A stretch of 64,000 nt of DNA from CAVRAZ01 sp963719135 (GCA_963719135.1 CAVRAZ010000002.1:124001-188000); one strand, 5' to 3'. Numbered from the stretch's first letter, positions 8,190 to 17,299 are shown. The notes: generated by a model not told the origin, from the sequence alone. Program-made: numbers and translations.

Positions 8190-8576
8190 GTGCAAAGGCA
8201 TCCCGAAATCAAACGATTCGTGCAGGAAACCCTCGGGTGCTCCTGCCCGGAAGCAGTGTTCGACAAGATCGAATACGCAAGCGATCCGTCTGAGCCATGG
8301 CAACGCAAGGTCACCGTCGGCGATCGACTCCTGATCTACATCATCGACGCCGAGCGCGAACCGGATTTGCCCGGTAAGATGGCGTCGGCACTCGAGTTGG
8401 GTTTGGCTGAGCGTAACTCACGCGGCCTTAACCGCTTCCGCTTGGTGCTGGTATCCACTCATCCGGATGAAGTGCGCGGCATGGCCGAACAGGCGTTCCA
8501 GGAGTCTGCGTACCATGACGAAAGGACGCACCTGCATATCCTCGGCGAAAACGAAATAGCAGGTCTCGAAAATTAG
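8190..8576 (+). CDS. Conserved hypothetical protein
   Basis: This encodes 128 residues, starting at GTG 8190 with a GAGG ribosome site 5 bases upstream; the nearby ATG at 8188 is in another frame. The N-terminus (HPEIKRFVQETLGCSCPEAVFDKI) has a CxC pair. The centre is a hydrophobic strand followed by acidic and basic segments (DRLLIYIIDAE, FRLVLVSTHPDEVR). No signal peptide or membrane span is seen. The sequence resembles small uncharacterised proteobacterial proteins beginning with an LGCxCP motif; I cannot assign a role. It converges with the repeat-protein gene at 8680. Confidence 0.65.
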   Translation: MQRHPEIKRFVQETLGCSCPEAVFDKIEYASDPSEPWQRKVTVGDRLLIYIIDAEREPDLPGKMASALELGLAERNSRGLNRFRLVLVSTHPDEVRGMAEQAFQESAYHDERTHLHILGENEIAGLEN

Positions 8577-8577
8577 C

Positions 8578-8666
8578 GGGGCAGTATACCTGTCAATCTG
8601 CGTCGAGCGATTCGGGCCGAAGAACCCGGTGCTTCGACTGGACGTGGAGATAGGTATACCGTCCCC
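8578..8666. repeat. Imperfect long hairpin between convergent genes
   Basis: The arms at 8578-8594 and 8649-8666 pair over about 17 bp (core AGTATACCT / AGGTATACC) around a 54-base centre. It lies between two converging genes, so it may act as a two-way terminator or be a mobile palindromic unit. Confidence 0.55.
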
Positions 8667-8679
8667 GAACTGTTCAGCT

Positions 8680-9450
8680 TCAACGCGATTTTGTCGGCGG
8701 AAACTGCGGCGGCGACGGCGCCGTGGTGGGCCGCAGAGCGGGCGGCGGCGGGCCGCGCCGGTTGGTACAATCGATATGCGGTGACGTGCCCACTGTGCTC
8801 ACATAGCTAATCAGGCACTCCTTGCCGTTGTCGTCGTCGACAATCTTTCTGACAATCAGGTCGCCTTCGCGCAGGTAGCTGGTCTGCGTCAATCCGCCCC
8901 TGCCGGGTGCGGCGGCAGTGCCATAACACTGCAACGAGGGTGTAGTCCGCCCCGTGTTCACGTAGGCGATCAGGCAGCTCTTGGTGCTGTCGGGGTCGAC
9001 AATCCGGTACAGATCGAGGTCGCCTTCGTGCAGGTGGCCGTTGGGCGTCAGCGATTCGGAGTCGCGGAACTGGGCCGCCGACCGGGCCGAGTAACAGTCG
9101 ATGGCCGGTGAAGTGCCCTCGCTGCTGATGTACGTCACCAGGCAGGATACATCGTTGTCGAAATCCTTCATCTTGCGGACAACCAGCTTGCCTTCCTGGA
9201 AATGTCCGACCTGATCGATCCTGGAGCGGAAGCCCGATACCACGTCGTAGCACGTCATGGACGGACTCGTGCCCGTGGTCCGGACGTAAAACGCCAGACA
9301 GATCCGGTTGCTTTCGAGATCGGAGACCGTGCGGACGATGAGATCGCTTTCGCGCAGTTCCCCCGTTTGCACGAGGAGCGTCGACTGGTAGTCGCCGGCC
9401 CGACCGAGCATCGGCAAACCCAGGGCCAGCAGAATAAGGTAACGTTTCAT
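8680..9450 (-). CDS. Secreted protein of four tandem repeats
   Basis: The best start is ATG 9450, preceded by GGGAG at a good distance; a longer frame begins 10 codons upstream. The product is about 256 residues: a signal peptide (MKRYLILLALGLPMLGRAG), then four repeats of roughly 50 residues, then a Pro-rich tail. Each repeat follows the scheme (E)GDLxVRKIxDxD...CLxxYVxTxGTSPxxxCY, with two cysteines at fixed spacing, so four intra-repeat disulfides are likely outside the cytoplasm. I do not recognise the family. The even spacing and alternating hydrophobic strands suggest a beta-rich repeat fold. Confidence 0.7.
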   Translation of the reverse strand: MKRYLILLALGLPMLGRAGDYQSTLLVQTGELRESDLIVRTVSDLESNRICLAFYVRTTGTSPSMTCYDVVSGFRSRIDQVGHFQEGKLVVRKMKDFDNDVSCLVTYISSEGTSPAIDCYSARSAAQFRDSESLTPNGHLHEGDLDLYRIVDPDSTKSCLIAYVNTGRTTPSLQCYGTAAAPGRGGLTQTSYLREGDLIVRKIVDDDNGKECLISYVSTVGTSPHIDCTNRRGPPPPALRPTTAPSPPQFPPTKSR

Positions 9451-10137
9451 GATTGAACTCCCAAAGCTTCTTCTTTTCACTATCGTTGTATACCGGCATT
9501 CGACGGAGTCGCCACCGGTGCGGCAACCCCGGCCTCTTGCAGGGCATTTCGTCGCAGTGTCGATCCAAAACGATACACTTGCACCTGTTATTGTAGTGCA
9601 GACTCCTGTGCCTTGTGTCTGTCTGCGGGAATCCGGGCGGCGTACGGCGGGTGAAAGAAAGTCATGCGGCCACAGCCGGCGCGGGCCGGTGGTGTCCCGG
9701 TGCCGGCGGCCGGAATTGCCGCGTCAGGCCGTTGCTGCGCCGGGCCCATTGCCCCGTGCGGCAGCGCGGGTGTGTGGCCGTGCGCTTGACAGTTCAACGA
9801 CTTAGTCCCGCCTGACCGGGGGTGGCAGTGGCGGGGGTGTCGGGCAGGCTCGATCCGCCTTGTGTGCAAATGCCCGTGAAAACAGTGGGATATTTGCGGG
9901 TGCGCTAAACGCGTCAGTATTGATGCAAGACGCTGTCTAAACCGGGGGCGCGAACGACGCCGGCCGCGGCGACAGGCAGGCGTTGCCGGACGAGCGACCG
10001 GGGCGGGGGTGGTCTATAATTTGTCAGCGGAGCCTGCGGTCGGCAGACGACTGTTGACGCAAGGGGAAATTACGGATTACCGCAGCGCTAATGACCCCGG
10101 ACTTTCGTGTTTCAAAACGTCAAGTGGAGATGGTACG
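9451..10137. other. Intergenic region with no recognised gene
   Basis: Almost 690 bp without a supported gene between two divergently read secreted-protein genes. Both promoters must lie here. No repeat, RNA gene or known motif was identified. Confidence 0.4.
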
Positions 10138-10497
10138 GTGATCAAGAAAAAGATAATTGCAGGGCTGTCTGTTGCAACATTTTTCATTGGGGGCGTCGCG
10201 GGATCGAATGTTGCCCAGGCGTTCGACTTCGGCAACATGATGAACCCGTCACGCTGGTTCAACAACAATGACCGCGGTTACGACCGCGACTACTACGGTG
10301 GTTACGGTCCCTATGGATACGGTGGTCCCTACGGATACGGCGGTCCCTGGGGCTATCCCGGTTATGGCTACCCCGGCTACGGTGGTTACGGTGGCTACGG
10401 TGGCTACGGCGGTTACGGTGGCGGTGGACCCAGCACGATCGTGGTCAATCCGACCCCGAAGTCCGGCGAAACGCCTGCGCCGCACCTGCCTGAATAG
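10138..10497 (+). CDS. Gly/Tyr-rich secreted protein, sulfur-globule-protein-like
   Basis: The chosen start is GTG 10138, after GGAG; upstream in-frame sequence lacks a signal peptide. The product (119 residues) has a signal peptide (MIKKKIIAGLSVATFFIGGV...VAQA), then FDFGNMMNPSRWFNNNDRGYDRDYY. A low-complexity stretch follows, built of GYGGPYGYGG, GYPGYGYPGYGG and repeated GGYGGYGG units, and ends in a short polar tail. The NMMNPSRWF motif and the Gly/Tyr/Asn/Pro-rich body resemble the envelope proteins of periplasmic sulfur globules in purple sulfur bacteria (Sgp/CV proteins). Low complexity makes homology uncertain; other Gly/Tyr-rich surface proteins remain possible. Confidence 0.55.
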   Translation: MIKKKIIAGLSVATFFIGGVAGSNVAQAFDFGNMMNPSRWFNNNDRGYDRDYYGGYGPYGYGGPYGYGGPWGYPGYGYPGYGGYGGYGGYGGYGGGGPSTIVVNPTPKSGETPAPHLPE

Positions 10498-10581
10498 ACC
10501 CTGGCTTTCGGCCTGATCTGCCGCTGAACCCCGTCGGTTCAGCGGCAGCGTGTTTCTTTTGGCCTGGATTATCCCAATCAT

Positions 10582-10634
10582 TGCATCGATGTAGGTCGGG
10601 CTTCGCTGCGCTCAGCGCCACCTACGTCGATGCG
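10582..10634. repeat. REP-like hairpin
   Basis: The arms at 10582-10596 (TGCATCGATGTAGGT) and 10620-10634 pair around CGGGCTTCGCTGCGCTCAGCG. It resembles the abundant 'TAGGTxGGGCTTCG' palindromic intergenic repeats of many Gammaproteobacteria and a related hairpin at 17300-17388. The rest of 10498-10838 holds no recognisable gene. Confidence 0.7.
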
Positions 10635-10838
10635 ATCATTCTCACGAACTCCGGCAGGATCCGTAATCCGTCAGATTGAACGGCACCGATACCGGCGTGC
10701 GCTGCGGTCCGACGAACAGGTTCATGCGCACAGGGTGGCTTGTGTTCACTGTCGCCGATCCCTTTTCTGCGCTTAACCTTGCATGCGCGCACCGCCCCCC
10801 GGTATGTTTCCAGCACAGGCTCATTCACGGCGCATCCC

Positions 10839-11606
10839 ATGACAATCGACTGGTCGCAAACCCACGCCGCCGTGTGGCGGCCGCAGAAAGCCCGGCTGCG
10901 GGCGGTCAAGTCCATCGACCTGATAGCGCTCGACACCCTGGTGGGCATAGACCGGCAAAAGCGGGAACTGATCGACAACACCGAACGCTTTCTCGCGGGC
11001 AAACCCGCCAACAACGCGCTGCTCTGGGGTGCGCGCGGCACCGGCAAGTCGTCGCTGATCAAGGCGATACTGAATGCCTGCAGCCACAACGGCCTGCGGT
11101 TGATCGAGGCGCACAAGACCGATTTGTACAACCTGCCCGAGATCGTGGACGAGATTCGCGAGTTGCCGCAGAAGTTCATCATCTACTGCGACGATTTTTC
11201 ATTCGAGGTGAATGACGATTCCTATATCGGGCTGAAGACCGTGCTGGACGGTTCCATCGAACTGCCGCCGGAGAACGTGATTCTCTATGCCACCTCGAAT
11301 CGCCGGCATCTGCTGCCGGAATATATGAAGGACAACCTCGAATCGACAATCGTCGACGGCGAGCTGCATTATTCCGATGCCGTCGAGGAAAGGATTTCCC
11401 TCTCGGACCGCTTCGGGCTGTGGCTGTCGTTCTATCAGCCCGATCAGGACGGGTTTCTGAAAATCGTGGACAGTTATTTCTCCGGCTTTACCGGCGACCG
11501 CGAGAAACTTCACGCAGCGGCGAAGCTGTTTGCAGCGTCCCGTGCTTCGCGCAGCGGCCGGACTGCGAAACAGTTCTACAACAGTTATTCGGGGGCCGAC
11601 GACTAG
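10839..11606 (+). CDS. DUF815-family AAA+ ATPase
   Basis: This encodes 255 residues from ATG 10839 (MTIDWSQTHAAVWR); upstream codons in frame are not conserved-looking. The Walker A motif is WGARGTGKSSLI (about residues 64-75) and the Walker B-like segment is FIIYCDDFSFE (about 108-118). Also present are the sensor-like YATSNRRHLLPE and the terminal GRTAKQFYNSY typical of the DUF815 group, which is widespread in Proteobacteria and has no settled role. The protein is cytosolic, without membrane segments. It converges on the ABC exporter gene, with a mosaic repeat between them. Confidence 0.85.
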   Translation: MTIDWSQTHAAVWRPQKARLRAVKSIDLIALDTLVGIDRQKRELIDNTERFLAGKPANNALLWGARGTGKSSLIKAILNACSHNGLRLIEAHKTDLYNLPEIVDEIRELPQKFIIYCDDFSFEVNDDSYIGLKTVLDGSIELPPENVILYATSNRRHLLPEYMKDNLESTIVDGELHYSDAVEERISLSDRFGLWLSFYQPDQDGFLKIVDSYFSGFTGDREKLHAAAKLFAASRASRSGRTAKQFYNSYSGADD

Positions 11607-11629
11607 GAAAGAGGGGGTTTGGAGAAAGT

Positions 11630-11702
11630 TCCTTCGCGTCCTTGGCGTCCTTCGCGGTTAAGAGAGGTTCCCTTCGTGTCCTTTGTGTGCTTTGTGGTTA
11701 AC
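11630..11702. repeat. Mosaic intergenic repeat, copy A
   Basis: Contains CCTTCGCGTCC...TTCGCGGTTAA followed by CCTTCGTGTCCTTTGTG...TTTGTGGTTAA. The same two modules recur near 31917-32042, 32205-32279, 39281-39366 and 39615-39698, always between genes. Confidence 0.8.
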
Positions 11703-11704
11703 GG

Positions 11705-13438
11705 TCAACGACGATCACCCGCAACCGCTTCCCGATCCACCTGCACCGCCTTCCCATGCTCCAGCCGGTAAACGACATCGGCCGCCTCGACCAGCGCCGG
11801 CTGATGCGATATGGCCAGTATGGTCAACTGCCCGCGCAACGACTGCAGCGTCTGCTTCACCGCCTGTTCGCTGACCGGGTCCAGCGCGCTGGTCGCTTCG
11901 TCGAGGATCAGCAGTTTCGGTTGGTTCACCAGGGCGCGCGCGATCACGATACGCTGGCGCTGGCCGCCGGATACCTTGCCGCCGCGCTCGCCCACGGTCG
12001 TGTGGATGCCCATCGGCATCTGCACCGCGAACTCCCAGGCGCCGGCGGCGCGCAATGCGGCTTCGGCGTCCGCTTCGGTGAGCTCCGGGTCGCCGAGCGT
12101 GACGTTGTGCAGGATGCTGTCGTGCAGCAGCAGCGTTTCCTGCGGCACGTAACCAAGCATGCGCCGCCATTGCTTCTGATCGAGACTTTGCAGCGGTTTG
12201 CCGTCGATCAGCACCTCGCCCGCGCTCTGCCGCAGCAGACCGATGATCAGATCGACGACCGTGGTCTTGCCGGAGCCCGACGGACCGAAGAGCGTCACCA
12301 GCGTGCCTGCGGGTATGTCGAGCGAAAGCCCGTCCAGAACCAGCCGGCGATCATAGGAGAACTTTACATCCCTGAGCGCAATGGCGCTGTCGAGCGTCGG
12401 CGGCGCGCCGGTGCTGAGGTGCTCCATGGCCTGAGTGGCGGCGTCGATGGTCGCGCGCATGGACCAGAACGCGCTTTCCGACATGGCCATCTTCTGGTAC
12501 TGCTTCTGGACTTTGCCCAACTGCGCAAGCATCCTGCCCAGCACCGCGGCCAGCACCAGCACGGTGGGAAAGGCCATGCCGAGCTTCGACAGCGCGATGT
12601 ACATGCCGATGGCGATGACGATGGCGAACATTTCCTCCTGCGCGCCGTTCAACAGGGCGTTCGAGAAGACCTGTTTGCGCAGCGCCTTGTTGAGCCGCGC
12701 GGTCTCGATGGACAGGACCGAATCGGCCAGGTGGTCCCGCGCCATCGCCTTGAGCGGCTTGACGGACTGCAGCGTGTCGGTCAGCCGGGATACCATCGAT
12801 TTCAGCAATTCGGTCTGCTTTTTGCCGGCGCGTTTGGCCATGCGCACGAGGCCGTGCGAGATGCCCATGATCAGCGTTCCGACCGCCACGGTGATCAGCA
12901 TTGCCTGCCAGGACAACGCAATCGCGACGCAACCGTAGATGACCGCCTGAATGACGAAGGTGATGACGGTGGCGCCGTTGACGAAGGCGTCCGACGAGCG
13001 GGTGGCCTCGCTGACCATGCTGTTGGTGAAATGCCCCGTCGGCTGACCGACGAAATGTTCCCACTTGCATTTCAGGATCGCGCGCAGCAATTCCAGCCGC
13101 GCGTCGGTGGCAACCTGCGCGGCGGTATAGCCGACTTGGCGGTTGGCGACCAGCAACAGCAGGCTTTTCAGCGTGACGCCGGCCACGATGATGACCAGCA
13201 GGGTGCCGAGCGTCGGCTGGACGTGGAAGCGGGCGAGTGTTTCGGTAACGACGCGTGCAAACTCGTTCTCGTGCTGTGCCTCGCCGGAATTGGGACCGCT
13301 GGTCTGGATCGCCACATTCAGCAGGGGCAGCAGCGCGGACAGACCGACACCTTCCGCGATCCCGGCGAACAGCAGCGCGAACAGCATGACGGCGCTCTGC
13401 CAGGGATAGGCCCGGAAGAAATACAGCATCAATCGCAT
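11705..13438 (-). CDS. ABC exporter, fused membrane and ATPase domains (MsbA/MdlB type)
   Basis: This encodes 577 residues. The N-terminal half has six predicted membrane helices (first near residues 15-38, last near 260-310), the type-1 exporter fold. The C-terminal nucleotide-binding domain has Walker A GPSGSGKTTV (about 370), Q-loop YVPQE, signature VSGGQRQRIVIARAL, Walker B LLILDEATSALD and the H-loop ISHQP. There is no N-terminal C39 peptidase domain, so peptide-leader cleavage is not expected. It lies just downstream of lptF-lptG on the same strand and among envelope genes, so a lipid or glycolipid substrate is plausible. MsbA itself cannot be claimed without a comparison. Confidence 0.85.
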   Translation of the reverse strand: MRLMLYFFRAYPWQSAVMLFALLFAGIAEGVGLSALLPLLNVAIQTSGPNSGEAQHENEFARVVTETLARFHVQPTLGTLLVIIVAGVTLKSLLLLVANRQVGYTAAQVATDARLELLRAILKCKWEHFVGQPTGHFTNSMVSEATRSSDAFVNGATVITFVIQAVIYGCVAIALSWQAMLITVAVGTLIMGISHGLVRMAKRAGKKQTELLKSMVSRLTDTLQSVKPLKAMARDHLADSVLSIETARLNKALRKQVFSNALLNGAQEEMFAIVIAIGMYIALSKLGMAFPTVLVLAAVLGRMLAQLGKVQKQYQKMAMSESAFWSMRATIDAATQAMEHLSTGAPPTLDSAIALRDVKFSYDRRLVLDGLSLDIPAGTLVTLFGPSGSGKTTVVDLIIGLLRQSAGEVLIDGKPLQSLDQKQWRRMLGYVPQETLLLHDSILHNVTLGDPELTEADAEAALRAAGAWEFAVQMPMGIHTTVGERGGKVSGGQRQRIVIARALVNQPKLLILDEATSALDPVSEQAVKQTLQSLRGQLTILAISHQPALVEAADVVYRLEHGKAVQVDREAVAGDRR

Positions 13439-13532
13439 GATGAGGTCGGGGTCTGGTGGCTCGTGAACGGAAGGGGATTATGCCCGTTCACCGCCGCAAT
13501 CACAATTTGGCCGCCGTCGGGCCCGGGCGATC

Positions 13533-14603
13533 TCAGCGCGCTTTGCGATAGAGAAACAGCGCGGCCGAGCCGATCACCAGCACCGGCACGAAGACTAGAA
13601 GCGGGATCGGCAGACCGGTCACGGTGCCGGAGGACTGGATGATCTGGCCGCCCAGGTAGAACAGGATGCCGACCAGCGCGCCGCTCGCCAGGCGCTGCGC
13701 GAAATCGGCCGAGCGTTGGGTCGAGACGCCGGCGCCGATCGGCACCGCCAGGCACACCATCGCCAGCGTGGCGAAAGGCAGCGACAGCTTCTGCCACAAC
13801 GCCAGTTCGATGCGGTCGTTCTTCTGGCCGGTCTCCTTGAGGAATTCGTTGTAGTTGTACAGCGAAGTCAGCGACATCGCCGACGTCGACAGCGACATGA
13901 CCGGCAGTTCGTCCTTCTTCCAGAACGGCCCCATGTCCAGCGACTTCAGCGTTTCGGTCACTGGCACCCGGCCCTTCCAGGTCTTGCGATGAACGTCGTC
14001 GAGACTCCATTCGCGCGTCTGATCGAGGTCGGCGTGGTCGGCGTGCGCGTACATCACCAGCCTGCCGGTATCGTCGAATTCGTAATAGTCGATGTCGACG
14101 GGAATGCGTCCGTGCAGCAACTGGCGCACGTTGAAGAAACGCCGGCCGTTGTTCGACCAGAGTCCCTTGCCCTCGAGGAGGCTGGAGCGGCCGCTGCGCA
14201 GCGCGCTGCGCTGCGCCTCGGCTTTTTCGTAGAGCGGCGCCGACAGGTATTCGGCGACCACCGGAATCGACGCGGCCAGCAGCGCCGTCGGTATCATCAC
14301 CGCCGCGAGCAGGCGGCCCGCGGACATGCCGGACGCGCGCAGCGCCGTCAGTTCGCTGTGGCGCGCCAGGTTGGCGAGCACCAGCAGCGTGCCGAGCAGG
14401 CCGGCCACCGGCACCAGGTCCAGCGCGAGCTGCGGCAGTGTGCGCAGCACGAACTGCACGACGTCGACAAGCTGGTAATGTCCGCCGATGGCCTCCATTT
14501 CCTGGACGAACTGGATCAGGCCGAAAATGGCCAGCAGCACGATCAGCACCATTGCCCAGCCGGTGATCAGCGATCGGGCGATATAGCGGTCCAGGACGGT
14601 CAC
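13533..14603 (-). CDS. lptG: LPS export permease LptG
   Basis: This encodes 356 residues, an inner-membrane subunit of the LptB2FGC complex that extracts lipopolysaccharide and feeds it to the periplasmic LptA bridge. The typical start MTVLDRYIARSLITGWAMVL leads into the first membrane helix. Further helices lie near 60-80 and 100-120, then a periplasmic beta-jellyroll domain (about 130-265), then three C-terminal helices. Its start lies 7 bp after the lptF stop, so the two are co-transcribed. Confidence 0.92.
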   Translation of the reverse strand: MTVLDRYIARSLITGWAMVLIVLLAIFGLIQFVQEMEAIGGHYQLVDVVQFVLRTLPQLALDLVPVAGLLGTLLVLANLARHSELTALRASGMSAGRLLAAVMIPTALLAASIPVVAEYLSAPLYEKAEAQRSALRSGRSSLLEGKGLWSNNGRRFFNVRQLLHGRIPVDIDYYEFDDTGRLVMYAHADHADLDQTREWSLDDVHRKTWKGRVPVTETLKSLDMGPFWKKDELPVMSLSTSAMSLTSLYNYNEFLKETGQKNDRIELALWQKLSLPFATLAMVCLAVPIGAGVSTQRSADFAQRLASGALVGILFYLGGQIIQSSGTVTGLPIPLLVFVPVLVIGSAALFLYRKAR

Positions 14604-14610
14604 GTCGGCG

Positions 14611-15669
14611 TCACCGTTTCCGTCGGGGCGCGAACATCAGCGCCGCCCAGAGCAAGAAGGCCAGGGCGTAGACCCACCAGAGACCCGGCAGCGCGCCGAC
14701 GCGGCCCTGCTCGACCCAGTTGCGCGCGATACCGGACAGATTGAAAAAAAGGATGTAGACGAGAATCGCGACGATGAAGCCCGAGTGCCGGCTCTCGCGC
14801 GGCGCGCTGCGGCTCAACGGCACGGCCAGCATGGCCAGCAGCAGCGTCGCCAGGGGCGTGGATGTCCGCCACTGGAATTCCGCGATGTCCTTGGGCCGGC
14901 GCGATGCCGCGAGCTGCGCTGTCGATTCCGCTTTGCGCTTGCGCGCCGCGGCGCGCGCGTCTTCGCCCAGGTCCAACGCCAGCCTGTGGAATTTCAAGAC
15001 CCTGTCCTCCGAGCCCTTTTGATCGAGCAGGTAGGCGTAACCGTCCAGGAACGTCAGGGTACGCGGCTCGCCGGGCGCGGCCTCCGGCAGAAAGGCGGTC
15101 CTGGCATAGATGACCTCGGATTTGCCGGACTGGTCGCTTTGCATGAACACGTCGGTCAAGCGCGACTGCTCGCGGTCGACACCCGCGGCGTACAGCACGT
15201 AGCGGTTGTCCTGCAGTTCAAAGAACTGGCCGGGCTCCAGACGCTTGACATCGAATTTGGCGGCTGCCTCCGCCTCCAGGCGATAGGTCTGCAGATAGGC
15301 CCACGGCCGGCCGAACAGCGAGATGACGGCCACGACCGCCGCCACCGCCAGCGCCAGTTGCAGCACCGCCTTCAGGACCTTGAGTTCGCTGAATCCCGCG
15401 GCGGTGAGCGCGGCGATCTCGCTGTCGCGATACAGGCGGCCGAGCGACGCGATGATCGACAGATAGAGGGCGGTCGGCAGCAGCACTTCCAGCGCGATCA
15501 GGGTGTTCAGCGCGATCAGGCGCGTGACCATCGCCGGCTGCAGCAGGCCGTCGGCGGCCTGCGCCAGTTTGACCGCCGTCGTGTAGCCGGCGAACACCAG
15601 TACCAGCAGACCGACGCCCAGCAGCATCGGCCTGAGGATTTCGCGGATCAGGTAGCGTTCCAGGATCAA
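14611..15669 (-). CDS. lptF: LPS export permease LptF
   Basis: This encodes 352 residues, the partner of LptG in the LPS exporter. The N-terminus MILERYLIREILRPMLLGVG is the family start. Predicted membrane helices lie near 15-35, 55-75 and 100-120, the periplasmic jellyroll domain spans about 130-260 (FELQDNRYVLYAAGVDREQ...), and three C-terminal helices follow (ATLLLAMLAVPLSRSAPRES). It is the first gene of the lptFG pair. The pepA gene that often lies divergent to lptF is absent; an ELM1-family gene occupies that side. Confidence 0.92.
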   Translation of the reverse strand: MILERYLIREILRPMLLGVGLLVLVFAGYTTAVKLAQAADGLLQPAMVTRLIALNTLIALEVLLPTALYLSIIASLGRLYRDSEIAALTAAGFSELKVLKAVLQLALAVAAVVAVISLFGRPWAYLQTYRLEAEAAAKFDVKRLEPGQFFELQDNRYVLYAAGVDREQSRLTDVFMQSDQSGKSEVIYARTAFLPEAAPGEPRTLTFLDGYAYLLDQKGSEDRVLKFHRLALDLGEDARAAARKRKAESTAQLAASRRPKDIAEFQWRTSTPLATLLLAMLAVPLSRSAPRESRHSGFIVAILVYILFFNLSGIARNWVEQGRVGALPGLWWVYALAFLLWAALMFAPRRKR

Positions 15670-16120
15670 CCCTGCGGGGTCCTTTCAGTCTGCCGGTGCG
15701 TTGCGGGAACGTCCGGCGAATTCGGCACGGCGGGGAACATGGTGGCGCGGCGGTCTCCAATAAGCTGATGCGTAACTCCGGGATCGCCGCGTCGCGTTCG
15801 CGATGACCGCACTGGTCCAACCCCGCCGGACGGTTCCGGAGCGCGTCGAATCCCGACCGGGAGATTGCCGCGCTGCATCGGCAATGACAAGTGTCGCGCG
15901 GAAGATTCGGGCGCCGCGCGCGGCCGCGAGGTCAGCCGGGCGGTGGCTTGCGATTATACGAACATGCCGGTCGCCGGTGTAAACCGCAGTTGTCCGCTGC
16001 GCTGATTGACCGGCCTTCGTCCTGTCTCGCACTCGCCCGAACGTTGTTTCGACAAGCCGGGTGGAGGCAGCGGCGCTTCGCGCTGTGCAGCCGTGTCGTT
16101 TATTCGGTAAGCTTGCACGG
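15670..16120. other. Divergent intergenic region lptF / ELM1 gene
   Basis: About 450 bp with no supported gene. It should contain promoters for lptFG (minus) and for the ELM1-family gene (plus). No distinctive motif was identified. Confidence 0.4.
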
Positions 16121-17275
16121 ATGGGTCCGGATGCGCCACACCCCGCTATGACTGGCACCGATCCGCCGAGTTCCGGCGCCGGCGAGCCCGTGATCTGGGT
16201 GCTGGCCGGCTTCAAGGCCGGCGATACGACGCAAATGCTGGCGCTGGCCGATGCGCTGGAACTGAAGTACGAGGTCAAGCGGCTGGTCTACCGTTCGGCC
16301 GAATTGCTGGCCAACCGTCTGCTGGGCGTGACCCTGGCCGGCATCGACCGGTCTCTGTCGAGCCCGCTGGAGGTGCCCTGGCCCGACCTGATCATCACCG
16401 CCGGGCGGCGCAACGAGCCGGTCGCGCGCTGGATCCGGCGCGCGGCCGGCGGGCGGTCGCGCATCGTGCACCTCGGGCGGCCGTGGGCGCCGCTGGATCG
16501 TTTCGACCTGATCGTCACCACGCCGCAGTACCAGTTGCCGGCGCGGGACAACATCCTCGAGATTCCGTTGCCGCTGCACCACGTGACGCCGCAGCGCCTG
16601 GAAATGTGGCGCGACCGCTGGGCGGGCCGGCTGGAGCAGTCGCCGGCACCGCGCTGGGCGGTATTGCTGGGCGGCGACAGCGGCCCGTTCGTATTCACCG
16701 CCGCCAAGGCGGCGCGTCTGGCCCGCTGGGTCGACCGGCGCGTGCGCGACGAGGGCGGTTCGCTGTGGGTCACCGACAGCGCGCGCACGCCGGCGGCGGC
16801 CTGGCGAACCTTTCTGGCGTCGCTGAGCTGTCCGGTGCAGTCCTATCAGTGGACGCCGGGCGACAAGGCAAATCCGTATCCGGGGTTTCTGGCCTGCGCC
16901 GACCGGCTGGTGGTCACCGGCGAGAGCATGTCGATGCTGACCGAGGCCGCGGCGACCGGCAAGCCGCTGTACGTTTTCGATCTCGCCGACTGTCCGGCGG
17001 TGGCGCCGGATCCGGCGCAAGCCGACTGCCGGCACTGGTGGCGGATCGCGCACAATTATCGCTACAAGCCGCTGACGCACCGCCTGGCCATGCGCTTTGC
17101 GCCGCGCCGCATGCGGCGCGACATTGCGCGCATTCAACAGCGGCTGGTCGACTCCGGGCGCGCGGTCTGGGCGGCCACCGGCGCCGTCGCGCTGGCGTCC
17201 GACGCGGTCGCCGCCGACCTGCAGACGGTGGCCGCGCGCGTCCGGTCGCTGCTGCAATCGCCGCCGCGGCGTTGA
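16121..17275 (+). CDS. ELM1-family protein (DUF1022), putative GT-B-like enzyme
   Basis: The start is ATG 16121 or 16148; the product is about 375-385 residues. Family features are the N-terminal VIWVLAGFKAGDTTQMLALA, PWPDLIITAGRR, RIVHLGRPW, FDLIVTTPQYQLP, and the C-terminal LVVTGESMSMLTEAAATGKPLYVFDL. These 'mitochondrial fission ELM1' proteins are common in Proteobacteria next to LPS genes and resemble GT-B glycosyltransferases; the plant name does not describe their bacterial role. A second copy lies at 27612-28766 with the same motif order. Here it is divergent from lptFG. Confidence 0.85.
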   Translation: MGPDAPHPAMTGTDPPSSGAGEPVIWVLAGFKAGDTTQMLALADALELKYEVKRLVYRSAELLANRLLGVTLAGIDRSLSSPLEVPWPDLIITAGRRNEPVARWIRRAAGGRSRIVHLGRPWAPLDRFDLIVTTPQYQLPARDNILEIPLPLHHVTPQRLEMWRDRWAGRLEQSPAPRWAVLLGGDSGPFVFTAAKAARLARWVDRRVRDEGGSLWVTDSARTPAAAWRTFLASLSCPVQSYQWTPGDKANPYPGFLACADRLVVTGESMSMLTEAAATGKPLYVFDLADCPAVAPDPAQADCRHWWRIAHNYRYKPLTHRLAMRFAPRRMRRDIARIQQRLVDSGRAVWAATGAVALASDAVAADLQTVAARVRSLLQSPPRR

Positions 17276-17299
17276 GCGCGCGGTCCGCGGTTACGCGTG

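Noticed and set aside
10009..10137. Longer N-terminus of the Gly/Tyr-rich protein
   Set aside because: The upstream codons lack a signal peptide; the GTG at 10138 follows GGAG and gives a clear signal peptide.
11705..13438. Exporter for the double-glycine peptide
   Set aside because: No N-terminal C39 peptidase domain is visible, and it groups with lptFG, 4 kb away from the peptide gene.
11756..13642. 628-codon open frame antisense to the ABC exporter
   Set aside because: Composition is typical of an antisense GC-rich shadow (His/Arg/Gln-rich, no domains), and the minus-strand exporter has complete motifs.
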